DNA from: UBA7803 sp034522075
GTDB lineage: Bacteria; Pseudomonadota; Gammaproteobacteria; Pseudomonadales; Azotimanducaceae
DNA: 64,000 nucleotides
Reading direction: 5' to 3'
Assembly (NCBI GenBank): GCA_034522075.1
Contig: JAXHLO010000006.1
Coordinates: forward strand, 124,001 to 188,000
The translations under genes were made by a program, and so were the position numbers. Each line of letters starts with the position of its first letter. Positions within the stretch are counted from its first letter, which is position 1. The notes under the pieces are model-generated. The model was given only the letters and a program-made list of their open reading frames with translations, did not search any database and had not been told where the DNA came from. Shown here piece by piece: positions 1 through 9,580 of this stretch.

Positions 1-1
1 C

Positions 2-1001
2 CTGCTCGGCGGCTCCGGCTGCGGCAAGACGACCCTGCTGCGCATGCTCGCCGGCCTGGAGCTGCCCAGTGCCGGCCGCATCTTCATCGACGGTCAGGAC
101 ATGTCGCGGGTACCGCCCTACGAGCGGCCGGTGAACATGATGTTCCAGTCTTATGCGCTGTTTCCGCACATGAACGTCCGCAACAATGTGGCTTTCGGGC
201 CTCAAGCAGGATCGCATTCCCAGAGCCGAGATCGCCGAGCGCGTGGACGAGACTCTGTCTCTGGTGGAAATGGCCCGGTATTGCCCAGACGCCAGCCAAG
301 CGAACTGTCGGCGGCCGGCCACGCGGTGGCCCTGGCTCGGGCCCTGGTGAAGCGCCCCAAACTGCTGCTGCTCGATGAGCCCCTGGCGGCACTGGATAAA
401 AAGCTGCGTGAACGAACCCAGCTCGAGCTTTCACGCATCCAGGAGCGGGTGGGCATCACCTTCGTGCTGGTCACCCACGACCAGGAAGAAGCCATGAATC
501 TGTCGACGCGCATCGCCGTCATGCGCGAGGGGCGCTTCGAACAGATCGGGACCCCGCGGGAGATCTACGAAACACCGGCCAATCGATTCGTCGCCGGCTT
601 CATCGGCTCGGTAAACCTGCTGGAGTGCGCGCCCGGTGACACAGCGGGCCAACTGCGCGCGCTGAATCTGGACATCACGGTGCAACCGTCGGATCGCCGC
701 ACCGCAGCGGCGGAACACACCTGGGTGGCCATCCGCCCGGAGAAGATGCGTCTGCAGCGTGAAGCGCCGCCCGCGGATGACGGCGGCGCGCCAGTCAACG
801 CGGTGGCCGGGCAGATCGAGGAGATCACCTATCTGGGCTCGCATTCCATCTATCATGTCCGCACTGCCGGCGACATCACCCTGACGGTCACCGTGCCCAT
901 GCCGGATTTCGGCGGCCGGCGCGGCTACCTCGTGGGATGAAGCCGTGTGCGTGGTGGTGGCGGACGGTGTGGTGATGCTCCACAATGACGAAGCTTCTTG
1001 A
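2..1001 (+). CDS. potA: Polyamine ABC transporter ATP-binding subunit (PotA-like), 5' truncated and frameshifted
   Basis: ATPase of a spermidine/putrescine-type importer. The window opens inside the Walker A motif (GGSGCGKTT); about 40 N-terminal residues lie upstream. Q-loop (FQSYALFPHM), Walker B (LLLLDEPLAALD) and H-loop (VTHDQEEA) are visible, followed by a TOBE-like C-terminal domain with IRPEKMRL. The frame is broken twice. Between about 195 and 330 the reading frame shifts and returns, destroying the helical domain and the signature motif, where LSGGQ is expected and the frame reads LSAAG. Near 915-933 the true C-terminus moves to another frame, ending DEAVCVVVADGVVMLHNDEAS at the TGA at 999-1001. 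An extra C near 200 would explain the first shift. These look like sequencing errors or early decay. Followed by potB with overlap, as in pot operons. Confidence 0.85.
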
Positions 1002-1874
1002 GCCCGCGGCGCTGGCTCCTGTACGCGGTGCCGTGTCTGTGGCTGGCGGTGTTTTTTCTGCTGCCGTTCGTGTTCGTGTTCAAGATCTCCCGAGGCGGTG
1101 ATTGCGCAACCGCCGTATACGCCGCTGGTCACTGAAACGGCTGACGGCCTGTCGCTGCACATCACCCTGGGCAACTACCGGTTTCTGCTGGAAGACAAGC
1201 TCTATGTGCTGTCGTATCTGGCGTCTCTGCGCATCGCCTTCGTCTCCACCGTGCTGTGCCTCGTCATCGGCTATCCCATCGCCTATGCCATCGCCCGGGC
1301 GCGGGGCCGCAGCCAGCTCATTCTGCTCATGCTGGTCATTCTGCCCTTCTGGACATCGTTTCTGATCCGCGTCTATGCCTGGAAGGTGCTGCTGCAGGGC
1401 GGCGGCGTGATCAACGGCGCACTCATGTGGCTCGGCATCATCGACACACCGATGGCCATGCTCTACACGGAGGGCGCCGTGTACGTAGGAATCGTCTATA
1501 CCTATCTGCCGTTCATGATCCTGCCGCTGTACGCGGCGCTGGCGCGCCTGGACTACTCGACGGTCGAAGCCGCCCTCGACCTCGGCTGCCGGCCGTGGCA
1601 GGCGTTCTACAAGGTGACCGTGCCGCTGTCGCTGCCGGGCATTGTGGCCGGATCCATGCTGGTGTTCATCCCCGCGGTGGGCGAGTTCGTGATTCCGGAG
1701 CTGCTCGGCGGACCCGACACCATCATGATCGGCCGGGTGCTGTGGAACGAGTTTTTCGCCAACCGGGACTGGCCCATCGCCTCGGCGGTGGCCATCGTCA
1801 TGCTGTTGCTGCTGGTGCTGCCCATCACCTTGCTGCAGAACAACCGCAAAGACCTGCGAGAAGCCAATGCGTGA
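998..1874 (+). CDS. potB: Polyamine ABC transporter permease (PotB-like), one frameshift
   Basis: Inner-membrane permease partner of PotA. About six hydrophobic segments, and the EAA-loop region near DYSTVEAALDLGCRPWQAFY that contacts the ATPase. The first 30 residues (LSPRRWLLYAVPCLWLAVFF) lie in a different frame from the rest; they join near position 1092, so a one-base error is likely. The start I prefer is TTG at 998, overlapping the potA stop (TTGA), because it restores the first membrane helix. An ATG at 986 is in the wrong frame for this helix. The stop overlaps the potC start. Confidence 0.85.
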
Positions 1875-2687
1875 GGCAGCTTGTGCGTAGACCGCTGACC
1901 CTGCTATCGCTGGTGCTGTTCGGCTATGCGTTCCTGTATGTGCCCATCGTGACCCTGGTGGTGTATTCCTTCAACGAAAGCGATCGGGTGATGATCTGGC
2001 AGGGCTTTTCCACCCGCTGGTATGCGGCGCTGCTGGCCGACGAGCAGATTCTGTCCGCGGCGTGGCTGTCGGTGCGTATCGCCGTCATCAGCGCCAGCGT
2101 GGTCAGGTCTGGGTAATGGGCGGCTGCGTGGTGAGCATGGCCGTTTCCGCACCGCGCTATCCTCCGGCATGCTCGCTGCCCCGCTGGTCGTACCGGAAGT
2201 CATCACCGGGCTGTCGCTGCTGATGCTGTTCGTGGCGCTGGAGAGCTCCTTCGGCTGGCCCAGCGGGCGCGGCGCAACCACCATCAGTATTGCCCACATC
2301 ACGTTCTGCACCGCCTATGTGGCGGTGGTGGTGCAGTCCCGCCTGGGCCAGCTCGACCCGGCGCTGGAAGAAGCAGCCATGGACCTGGGCGCCCGGCCGG
2401 CGCGCATCTTCTTTCTGGTAACGGTGCCGCTGCTGGCGCCGGCGCTGATTGCCGGCTGGCTGCTGGCCTTCACCCTGTCCATCGACGATCTGGTGATTGC
2501 CAGCTTCGTCTCCGGGCCCGGTGCCTCCACCCTGCCCATGGTGATCTTCTCCAAGGTCCGCCTGGGCCTGTCCCCGGAGGTCAATGCGCTGGCTACGCTA
2601 CTGATTCTGGTCGTGCTCGTCGGGGTATCGGCGGCGCTGCTGATCGGCGCCCGGCGCACCCGCAGTGCTGCCGCCGCGCCGGACTGA
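1871..2687 (+). CDS. potC: Polyamine ABC transporter permease (PotC-like), frameshifted
   Basis: Second permease of the importer. The start GTG at 1871 overlaps the potB TGA (GTGA). N-terminal part: RRPLTLLSLVLFGYAFLYVP, then a typical PotC region with FNESDRVMIWQGFSTRWYAAL. The frame breaks between about 2100 and 2160, and the rest continues in another frame from GMLAAPLVVPEVITGLSLL. The EAA loop (LDPALEEAAMDLGARPARIF) and conserved IDDLVIASFVSGPG follow, to RSAAAAPD. Family and operon position are clear; whether the gene is intact is not. Confidence 0.85.
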
Positions 2688-2833
2688 AGCGGCCGGCTCG
2701 ACCGGGCGGCCATGTGGAAGGAACTTCCGCGCACTGATCCTGCCCAAGCAACCGTGCGTCCCGGCAGGGCCCGGGCAGATGACACCAGCACAGCGCAACA
2801 CCGACCAGAGCAAAGACAGCTCAGGAGTTCTGC

Positions 2834-4235
2834 ATGCACAACCGTTTGCTCTCCGTCATCACCGTTCTGCTGCTCGCCGGCGTCCCGGCGTTTGCCGTGG
2901 CTGCGACAGACACAAGTGGGGTCGAAAACCTGCGGGAAACGGGCAAAGCCTTCGCTTCCGTGGCGCGTTCGGTATCACCGTCAGTGGTGTTCCTGCAGGT
3001 GGAAAGCACCCGGGAGCGCGGCGGTCGCCAGTTCGGGCCAGACGACTTTCTGCGCCGCTTCTTCGGCGACCAGTTCCCCGGTGTTCCGGACCAGCAACCG
3101 GAACGCGAACGGCGCGTGTTCGGCCAGGGTTCCGGCTTCGTCTTCGCCCGCCGGGACGGCAAGGCCTACGTCATGACCAACGATGCATGGTCGCCGAATG
3201 CCGAGCGTATCGATGTGGTTTGCCAACACACCAGTTCGACGCCACCGTAACGGGCACCGACCCGCAATCCGACGTGGCGGTCATCGAATTCGAAGCCGAC
3301 GATGTGCAGCCACTGCGCTTCCAGTTCTCGCGACTTCGAGTCGGCGAATGGTCATCGCCATCGGCGGCCGTTCTTCGGTATTCACTTCAACGCTTGCCGT
3401 AGGGTGGTGAGTTGCTACCGGCGCACCAGCATGGGCGTGACCAACTGGTCGTCCTGGGCCGATGTCCGCCAGCGATCCCGGCAACTCGGGGACCCGCTGT
3501 CCTCAACCTGGATGGCGAAGTCGTTGGCATGAACACGGCAATATTCAGCCGCAGCGGCGGCTATATGGGTATCGGCTTCGCCATCCCCATCGATCTGGCC
3601 CGCAACATCGGCAACCAACTGATCGACAGCGGCCAGGTGACCCGCGGCTTTCTCGGCGTAGTCGTTCGCGCTTCGCCAGGACCTGGCCAGTGGTGGACAT
3701 CGACGCCACCGAGGCGTACTGGTGGCGCAGGTGGACGAAGACGCCAGCAGGGTCAGGCCGGCGTCGAAGTCGGTGACGTCATCATCAGGCTGTCGGCGAG
3801 CCGGTGCGGACCAGCGACTTCGCAACCGGGTGGCGCTTGGCGCAACCCGGCGGCGAGGCCCAGTTCGCCGTCCTTCAGGAACAGCAGAGCAGCGCCCGGC
3901 TGATGTCACCATGGTGTACTGGATGCTGCCGACATGCTGCCAAGGCAGCAGCGGGACGGCGCGGAACTCGACTGGCCGTACAGACGCCCGACGAGCGGAC
4001 CGCTGAACGTCTGGGCATCGAACCGGGTGTGGGCGTGGTGGTCACCCAGGTGGCACGGCAGTCGGCGGCCGCCCGCGCCGGTATCCGTCCCGGCGCGCTC
4101 ATCCTCCAGGTGAATCGGCAGCCGGTGAACAGCGCCGAGGCCTTCTATCAGGCCATCGAAGCGAGCCCCGACAACCGGGCGGTACTGCTGGTACGTGCCG
4201 GCAACGCTCAGCAATACGTGGTGCTGCGCTGGTAG
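2834..4235 (+). pseudogene. degQ: Do/DegQ-type periplasmic serine protease, heavily frameshifted
   Basis: HtrA-family periplasmic protease/chaperone. The signal peptide (MHNRLLSVITVLLLAGVPAFAVA) and N-terminal segment VARSVSPSVVFLQVEST read in frame from ATG 2834, which has an AGGAG site. Later pieces are recognisable in other frames: the region around the catalytic His (near 3180, where MTNNHVV is expected but the bases are scrambled), SDVAVIEFEA, GNSG with the catalytic Ser near 3488, NLDGEVVGMNTAIFSRSGGY, GFAIPIDLARNIGNQLI, and the last PDZ domain (GVGVVVTQVARQSAAARAG) ending at 4235. At least five frame changes are needed over 1.4 kb. Either this stretch is poorly sequenced or the gene is dead; flanking pot genes show the same problem, which favours sequencing error. 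Confidence 0.75.
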
Positions 4236-4310
4236 CGCAGACGCGCTCTTGACAGGCCAGCCCCCGCCAAAGGACAGTGAGCACTACCGATGAAGCGCCA
4301 AGGATCGATC

Positions 4311-4719
4311 ATGAGCGACATGGAAAATCAGACGGAAACCACCGCGGAACCGTCGCCCGCTTCCGGCGGAGTCAGCAACGAGGAGCGGCAGTGGGCCATG
4401 TTCGCGCATCTCGGCGGCGCTGGTCGGCCTTCGTCGAGGCCGGTCGGCGAGCTACATCGGCCCGGTGATCGGCGTGGTCGAGGTAGAGAAGCAGCGAATG
4501 CCGTTCGTCGACGACCAGGGCAAAGAGGCGCTGAATTTTCAGATCACCGTGAGCCTGGCCGTGATCGTCTGCCTGATACTGCTGGTGATATTGATCGGTG
4601 CATTGCTGTTGCCCATGCTGATCGGCATCGCCGCACTGGTGCTGACCGTCATCGCGGCCATCAAGGCCAACGGCGGCGAGGCCTACCGCTATCCGCTGAC
4701 GCTGCGCCTGATCAAGTAG
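4311..4719 (+). CDS. DUF4870-type small membrane protein, one frameshift
   Basis: Small inner-membrane protein with the DUF4870/Tic20-like layout. The N-terminus MSDMENQTETT and the NEERQWAMFAHLGG segment are in one frame. From about 4420 the frame changes, and the conserved part follows: SYIGPVIGVV, then PFVDDQGKEALNFQITV and two hydrophobic helices, ending AYRYPLTLRLIK. PFVDDQGKEALNFQ is the family hallmark. The function is unknown. A one-base error near 4420 is likely. The start at 4311 is preferred over ATG 4290, because the family usually begins just before a short acidic linker. Confidence 0.75.
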
Positions 4720-5494
4720 CGGTTCGGTGCTGCCGCCATTGTGCGGCGGCAGCACCGAAGGCGCGGAACAAGCTCATGGAGCAGGCGTCCTCGCTGCATG
4801 GCCGCCCTCCAGAACGCCACTTCGCCCGGCGGAAATCCTCGTAGTCGGGGCAACTCACTGCCTCCACCACACCGTCCGGTGCCAGTCCTTCGGCCATGAG
4901 GCCGGGGGCGAGCTCGCGGATACCCTGACCGTGCAGGGAATTCACCTGAATTTCCCGGACGCCGAAAAGATCCTCGAGCCGGCCCCCCGGTGTCAGCGCC
5001 ACCGGATGTGCAGGCAGGTACTGGTCCGGGCGTTCGGCCTCGGGATTCTCCCGATGATCCATCAGCCCCTCTACCTCCTGAAGCCGCGGATGCAGCGTGC
5101 CGCCCAGCGCGACGTTCCATTTCCTCCGGCACGGCCAACTCCAGCAGCGGCATATACCGGCGTGGTTCAGTTCGATCAGCGGCAGAGCCAGATCGTCGCG
5201 CTGCACATCGTGCAGTATGCCCGGATCGTCAGCCGCACCGTAACGCGGCGGCGCTACGTTGCTGACGCTGCCCGGCAGGAAGACCCCATCGGCCAGGTCC
5301 AGCAGGGCGTCGATGTCCATATGCTCGGACAGCGCACCTAGATCGGTGCCTTCGCCGAATGCAGGAATCAGCAACGGCCAGGCATCGGCGCCATGGGCCA
5401 CGGCGTTGATGTACTTTTCCCCGACGCAATGGAACGGGTGAATGCCCACCTGCTTGACGTCGCACGGAATGAGTATCACCGGTTTACCGCTCAT
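4712..5494 (-). CDS. Class I glutamine amidotransferase-like hydrolase (peptidase C26, PuuD-like), frameshifted
   Basis: Peptidase C26 proteins such as PuuD hydrolyse gamma-glutamyl-GABA in putrescine breakdown. The start ATG 5494 gives MSGKPVILIPCDVKQVG, then CVGEKYINAVAHGADAWPLLIPAFG, ADGVFLPGSVSNVAPPRYG (the usual GG/SNV element), NVALGGTLHPRLQEVEG and the late VNSLHGQGI motif. The segment that should carry the nucleophile (GVCRG) near 5120-5150 is in a broken frame: the bases give LLELAVPEEME in one frame and no Cys in the right context. The end, where QWHPE is expected, is also out of frame. It lies directly downstream of the polyamine-binding protein on the same strand, which supports a polyamine role. 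Confidence 0.65.
   Translation of the reverse strand: MSGKPVILIPCDVKQVGIHPFHCVGEKYINAVAHGADAWPLLIPAFGEGTDLGALSEHMDIDALLDLADGVFLPGSVSNVAPPRYGAADDPGILHDVQRDDLALPLIELNHAGICRCWSWPCRRKWNVALGGTLHPRLQEVEGLMDHRENPEAERPDQYLPAHPVALTPGGRLEDLFGVREIQVNSLHGQGIRELAPGLMAEGLAPDGVVEAVSCPDYEDFRRAKWRSGGRPCSEDACSMSLFRAFGAAAAQWRQHRTAT
4723..4759. terminator. Strong hairpin between convergent genes
   Basis: A perfect 15-bp inverted repeat (4723-4737 with 4745-4759) around a 7-base loop (ATTGTGC), starting 4 bases after the stop of the DUF4870 gene and lying at the 3' end of the minus-strand hydrolase. It probably ends transcription in both directions, although no long T-run follows. Confidence 0.6.
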
Positions 5495-5502
5495 AGCTGC
5501 CC

Positions 5503-6634
5503 TCACATGCCGGTCTTGATCTGAGTCCAGAGTCGATTGCGTTTGCGCACGTAATCCTGAGCTTTGACCGGGTTGGGGAACAGGCGCTCCATGACGTCCG
5601 GCGGCGGATAGATGGCGGGATCGTTGCGGATCGCAGGGTTGAGCGGATCGAAAGAGATGCCGGTCATCGCGAAGAAATGGCGTGGTGATGCGCGGCCACA
5701 TCGGCGCGCAACAGGTAATCGATGAGTTCGTGTGCGGCGTCCGGATGCGGTGCATCCGCGGGTATGGCAAGCAGATCGAACCAGACGATCGTACCTTCGT
5801 GTGGAATGACGTAATCCAGGTTCAATCCTTCCAGGGCATCGTCCATGGCCTGATAGAGATCTCCCGACCAGCCGAGCACCAGGCAGACCTCACCGTTGGC
5901 AAAGTCATCGATGTACTGGGAGGAGTGGAAGTAACGAACATACGGACGGATACCGGCCACCAGCTCCATGGCCTCCTCTAGCTGCTCGAGGTCGCTGGAA
6001 TTCGGCGGATAGCCCAGATAGTTCAGGGCGATCTCGTTGACCTCGTCGGCGGCGTCGAGCAGGGTGATGCCGCAGTCGGCCAGTCTGGCGGCATGTTGCG
6101 GGTGGACGGAAGATCCAGGAATGGCGGCCAGTTCGATCCGGTTTCCACCGCATCGAGATTAATGCCCGGCCATTGGTGCCCGGCATAGGGCACACCGCAT
6201 ACTCGATTGCCGGTCAGGGGCTCGATCTTGGCAAGTATCGCCGGGTCGAGATTGCCGTAGTTCGTCAGGGCGTCCTTGTTCAGCGGCCTGAAGAGACCGG
6301 CCTTGCGCTGCACCTCGAAGAAGTTGCCAGTGGGCACCACGATATCGTAGCCGGTATTCCCGGCGAGCAGCTTGCCTTCCAGCACGTCGTTAGAGTCATA
6401 CACATCGTAACGGACCTCGATTCCGCTTGCGGCTTCGAACGCCGGAATGGTCTGATCGTCTATGTAGTCGGACCAGTTGAAGTTCGCGCGCCTGTCCGAC
6501 CTGGCGGCACTGCCGTCCGGGTCTCTGTCACCAGCCCGTTCCGCACTACCGTCGTCGCCGCAGCCGTAAGCGAGCAGCAGCGCGGTGAACGCCAGACAAC
6601 GCCATATCCCATCCGCCGGACCACACAGAGTCAT
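5503..6634 (-). CDS. Polyamine-binding periplasmic lipoprotein (PotD/PotF-like), frameshifted
   Basis: Extracytoplasmic solute-binding protein of the spermidine/putrescine family. The start ATG 6634 gives a lipoprotein signal with lipobox LAYGC, then RANFNWSDYIDDQTIPAFEAASGIEVRYDVYDSN, the family's N-terminal signature (NWSDYI), and GYDIVVPTGNFFEVQ. The frame breaks near 6110 and resumes as LVAGIRPYVRYFHSSQYIDDFANGEVCLVLGWSGD, then breaks again near 5680 before the ending MERLFPNPVKAQDYVRKRNRLW. It is in the opposite orientation to potABC and about 2.8 kb away, but no other binding protein is visible, so it is the likely partner. Confidence 0.8.
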
Positions 6635-6685
6635 GTCAGATATACCCCCATTCTTGAAATCTACGGGCACGGTCATTCGAGCATA

Positions 6686-7975
6686 TCATGGCGCTGCTCC
6701 GGCGGCGGCGGTACCCGGCCGCGGCGGCGCGGTAGCGGCAAAGAACACCAACGACCCCAGCACGGACAGAGCGGCCAGCAGCCCCAGGCCGCTCTGGTAA
6801 TCGCCTGACAGATCCGCCAGGTAGCCGGCCACGAGGGGGCCGCCCGACATGCCCAGCATGGCCACCAGGGTCGAGAAGCCCATGATCGTCCCGAACGATG
6901 TGGGCCCGAAATAGTCAGCGCGCATGGCCACCATCAGCGGCGCACGGGCACCCCAGGCCAGACCATGGAGGACGGCGAACGCCACCACCATCCACCAGGC
7001 CGTGGCGAAGGTCACCAGTGCCAGTCCCGCCGCATGGGCCAGCATGCATACCGAGCAGATCAGCCGTTTGCTCAGCAGATCGCCCAGGTACCCGCCGGAA
7101 AGCTGACCGAGCATCTGGAATACGGTCATCAGCGCCACCACACCCCCGGCAGCCGCCAGCGAATAACCCAGGCCTTCCGTCAGGTGCAGCGCCAGGTGAA
7201 CCATGACGGCGGAGACCGTGAGCAATGCCAGGCCGTGACCGGCGGAAATGAGCCAGAACGCCCGCGTGCGCATGGCCTCCCGGGCGGTGAAATCGCGGCT
7301 GTGGGCACGCGCCGGGTGAGGGTCCGGCGGCGGCGGCACCCCGCCGTCGGGCAGGGCGCCGACCTCGGAGGGCCGGTGCCGCACGACCAGAACCAGCGGC
7401 AGGCCCACCACAATGACCACGGCCCCGGAAAGCAGCGCCGTGTCGCGCCAGCCCAGGGTCTGCAGCAACAGGACCACCACAGGTACCGAGAAGCCACCCA
7501 GGGCAAAACCCATCTGCGAAATGGCCACGGCCTTGGCCCGGTGACGGTCGAACCAGTTCACCAGCGACACCATGAGCGTCGCGAAGCCGCCCAGACTCGA
7601 GCCCAGGGCCATGACGATGAAACTCGCATAGAATCCCAGCAGCGTCTGCACCTGGCTGAACAGCACGAAGCCCAGGCCGAACAACACGGTGCCGATGCTC
7701 AGGATGCGCCGCGGCCCGAAGCGGTCGGCAAGCCAGCCCTGCAGCGGTCCGAGGATGCCGCTCTCCACCCGGGTGAGAGCAAAGGCTCCGGCCAGCACGG
7801 TCTTGCTCCAGCCGAAGTCGTCGGCGAGCAGCACCGCATAGGCACCGTAAGACTGCATGAGCAGAACGCTGGCGAGATACTGAATACCGGCAGCGGCAGC
7901 AACGATATACCAGCCGTAGAACACCCGGCCCTGGGGTCGCAGCACGCCGTCCACACGGCTTACGATGCTTCTCAT
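6686..7975 (-). CDS. MFS transporter
   Basis: A 429-residue major facilitator transporter with about 12 hydrophobic segments. The MFS loop between helices 2 and 3 reads GWLADRFGPRRIL, and the equivalent in the second half reads GGYLGDLLSKR. The start of the protein (VFYGWYIVAAAAGIQYLA) resembles the oxalate/formate antiporter and monocarboxylate branches of the superfamily. The substrate cannot be told. It is transcribed divergently from the DUF3293 gene with only 41 bases between starts, so the promoters must overlap there. The reading frame is intact, unlike the genes before it. Confidence 0.85.
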   Translation of the reverse strand: MRSIVSRVDGVLRPQGRVFYGWYIVAAAAGIQYLASVLLMQSYGAYAVLLADDFGWSKTVLAGAFALTRVESGILGPLQGWLADRFGPRRILSIGTVLFGLGFVLFSQVQTLLGFYASFIVMALGSSLGGFATLMVSLVNWFDRHRAKAVAISQMGFALGGFSVPVVVLLLQTLGWRDTALLSGAVVIVVGLPLVLVVRHRPSEVGALPDGGVPPPPDPHPARAHSRDFTAREAMRTRAFWLISAGHGLALLTVSAVMVHLALHLTEGLGYSLAAAGGVVALMTVFQMLGQLSGGYLGDLLSKRLICSVCMLAHAAGLALVTFATAWWMVVAFAVLHGLAWGARAPLMVAMRADYFGPTSFGTIMGFSTLVAMLGMSGGPLVAGYLADLSGDYQSGLGLLAALSVLGSLVFFAATAPPRPGTAAAGAAP

Positions 7976-8016
7976 GGCGAGCCATCATAAGCTGGCCGGA
8001 ACGGACGTCTACAACC

Positions 8017-8436
8017 ATGACATCGGACAGAGACCTGGACACGGCGTATCGGCAGACGGTGTACCGTGTGCACCGGCCGGATGTGCCGGTGGACTTCTGC
8101 GTCGATGAGCACAGTCCGGCGTTGCAGGAGTTGCTGCGCTCGTACGCCAGTGACAGTGCTGCCTTTCTCACCGCACACAATCCCGGCAGCCGGCTCATGT
8201 CCCAGATGCACAACTGCAACGCCCAGGCAGCCCTCGAGGCACAGGCCCGCGGCATGGGGGCCACCGCGCTGCCAGGGGTTGCGCTGGATCCTCAGGGCGC
8301 ATGGCCCGCCGAGGACAGCCTGCTGCTGGTGAACATCGACCGGGAGGCCGCGTGCAACCTGGGCCGCCGCTTCGGCCAGAACGCCCTGGTCTGGATCGAC
8401 CAGACCGGACTGCCGGAACTCGTCTGGCTGACCTGA
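8017..8436 (+). CDS. DUF3293-type small cytoplasmic protein
   Basis: A 139-residue soluble protein without signal or membrane segment. The pattern AAFLTAHNPGSR in the middle and a C-terminal FGQNALVWIDQTGLPELVWL match the general shape of DUF3293 proteins, which are short and uncharacterised. The start ATG 8017 is the first after the divergent promoter region. It ends immediately before the convergent minus-strand gene, with adjacent stops. No function is proposed. Confidence 0.6.
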   Translation: MTSDRDLDTAYRQTVYRVHRPDVPVDFCVDEHSPALQELLRSYASDSAAFLTAHNPGSRLMSQMHNCNAQAALEAQARGMGATALPGVALDPQGAWPAEDSLLLVNIDREAACNLGRRFGQNALVWIDQTGLPELVWLT

Positions 8437-8838
8437 TCAGTCGGCCGGGATCAGCCGGATGGCCTGGGCTTCATCCCGATCCGGTGCGAGCAGCCCCACC
8501 ACGGCGTCGCGCCACCCGTACTTGCGGGCCATGAGTTCGTTGACGGCACCGACCGTGTCCGGGTCTGGCCTGGCGGTGTAGGTGCGCGTCACGCCGTCAC
8601 GTTCCAGACGCACCCGGGGCTCGGCGAGCAGGCGGAGGTACCAGCCGGAATCGGCTCCGGCCCGCAGCCATTGATGACCGTCGTGTTCCACCACCCACAG
8701 CCGGGTGGTGGCGTCCCGCCCGTCATCGTCGGTATGCAGCACCACCACCTCACCGGTCTCGGAGGCGATGATCTGCGCGCCGAATATGATCACGGCCAGC
8801 ACCATGATCAGGCCGACAATCCAGGCGAGTATTTTCAC
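8437..8838 (-). CDS. Small membrane-anchored protein, possibly nitroreductase/DUF385-like
   Basis: A 133-residue protein. I chose GTG 8838 because a GGAGG site lies 8 bases upstream in the minus strand and the start leads straight into a hydrophobic anchor (VKILAWIVGLIMVLAVIIFG). The soluble part has GEVVVLHTDDDGRDATTRLWVVEHDG and a strand-rich pattern ending RDEAQAIRLIPAD. The arrangement recalls F420/flavin-dependent nitroreductase-like split-barrel proteins (DUF385), but no decisive motif is visible, so this is a weak inference. Confidence 0.55.
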   Translation of the reverse strand: MKILAWIVGLIMVLAVIIFGAQIIASETGEVVVLHTDDDGRDATTRLWVVEHDGHQWLRAGADSGWYLRLLAEPRVRLERDGVTRTYTARPDPDTVGAVNELMARKYGWRDAVVGLLAPDRDEAQAIRLIPAD

Positions 8839-8941
8839 AATCGATCCTCCGGGTTGATCTATCGGCCAGTGTACTGCGCGTGGACCATCCGTGCGGCACA
8901 GTTTACGCTCGCGACGTGAACGCCCACCCCGGAGAGCATCA

Positions 8942-9580
8942 TTGAAAGACCAACGCGACACACGGCGCGAATACACGGCGCCGCCGCTGCGCCGTGACAC
9001 GCTGGCCGCCGATCCGCTGCAGCAGTTCGAGGAATGGTTCGGCGACGCCGTCCGCGCGGAGCTGAAAGACGCCACGGCCATGGCTCTGGCCACCGCTGGC
9101 GCTGACGGCCAGCCGGGGGTGCGCATCGTGCTGCTGAAGCATTTCGACGCCGACGGGTTCTGCTGGTATTCCGACCAGCGCAGCGCCAAGGGCCGGGAAC
9201 TCGCCGACAACCCGCTGGCCTCGTGCCTGTTCCACTGGCGGGAGTTCGACCGTCAGGTGCGCATCACCGGCACGGTGACCCGGCTCGATGCCGCGGACGC
9301 GGACGCCTACTTCGCCTCGCGTCCGCCGGACAGCCGCTTCTCGGCGGCGGCTTCAGAACAATCCGCCGTCATCGCCAGCCGCGAAGCCCTGGAAGCGCGG
9401 GTGACGGAGCTGCGGCAGCGCTATCCCGACGGACAGGTGCCGCGCCCGGCGCAATGGGGCGGGTATCGCCTGCAGCCCCACAGCTACGAGTTCTGGCAGG
9501 GGCGGGAAGGCCGGCTGCACGACCGTTTCCGTTTTCAGCGCCGGGACGGCAGCTGGCAGGTGGAGCGGCTGCAACCTTAA
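8942..9580 (+). CDS. pdxH: Pyridoxamine 5'-phosphate oxidase
   Basis: FMN enzyme that oxidises pyridoxamine or pyridoxine 5'-phosphate to pyridoxal 5'-phosphate. 212 residues, the usual PdxH length. N-terminal RREYTAPPLRRDTLAADPLQQF; FMN-binding GVRIVLLKHFDADGFCWYSD and SAKGRELADNP; late PQWGGY-like PAQWGGYRLQPHSYEFWQG, and the closing RFRFQRRDGSWQVERLQP. There is no ATG at the expected place; TTG 8942 is 6 bases after GGAGAG and gives the right N-terminus. The stop overlaps the stop of the convergent M14 gene in the shared bases TTAA. Confidence 0.93.
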   Translation: MKDQRDTRREYTAPPLRRDTLAADPLQQFEEWFGDAVRAELKDATAMALATAGADGQPGVRIVLLKHFDADGFCWYSDQRSAKGRELADNPLASCLFHWREFDRQVRITGTVTRLDAADADAYFASRPPDSRFSAAASEQSAVIASREALEARVTELRQRYPDGQVPRPAQWGGYRLQPHSYEFWQGREGRLHDRFRFQRRDGSWQVERLQP

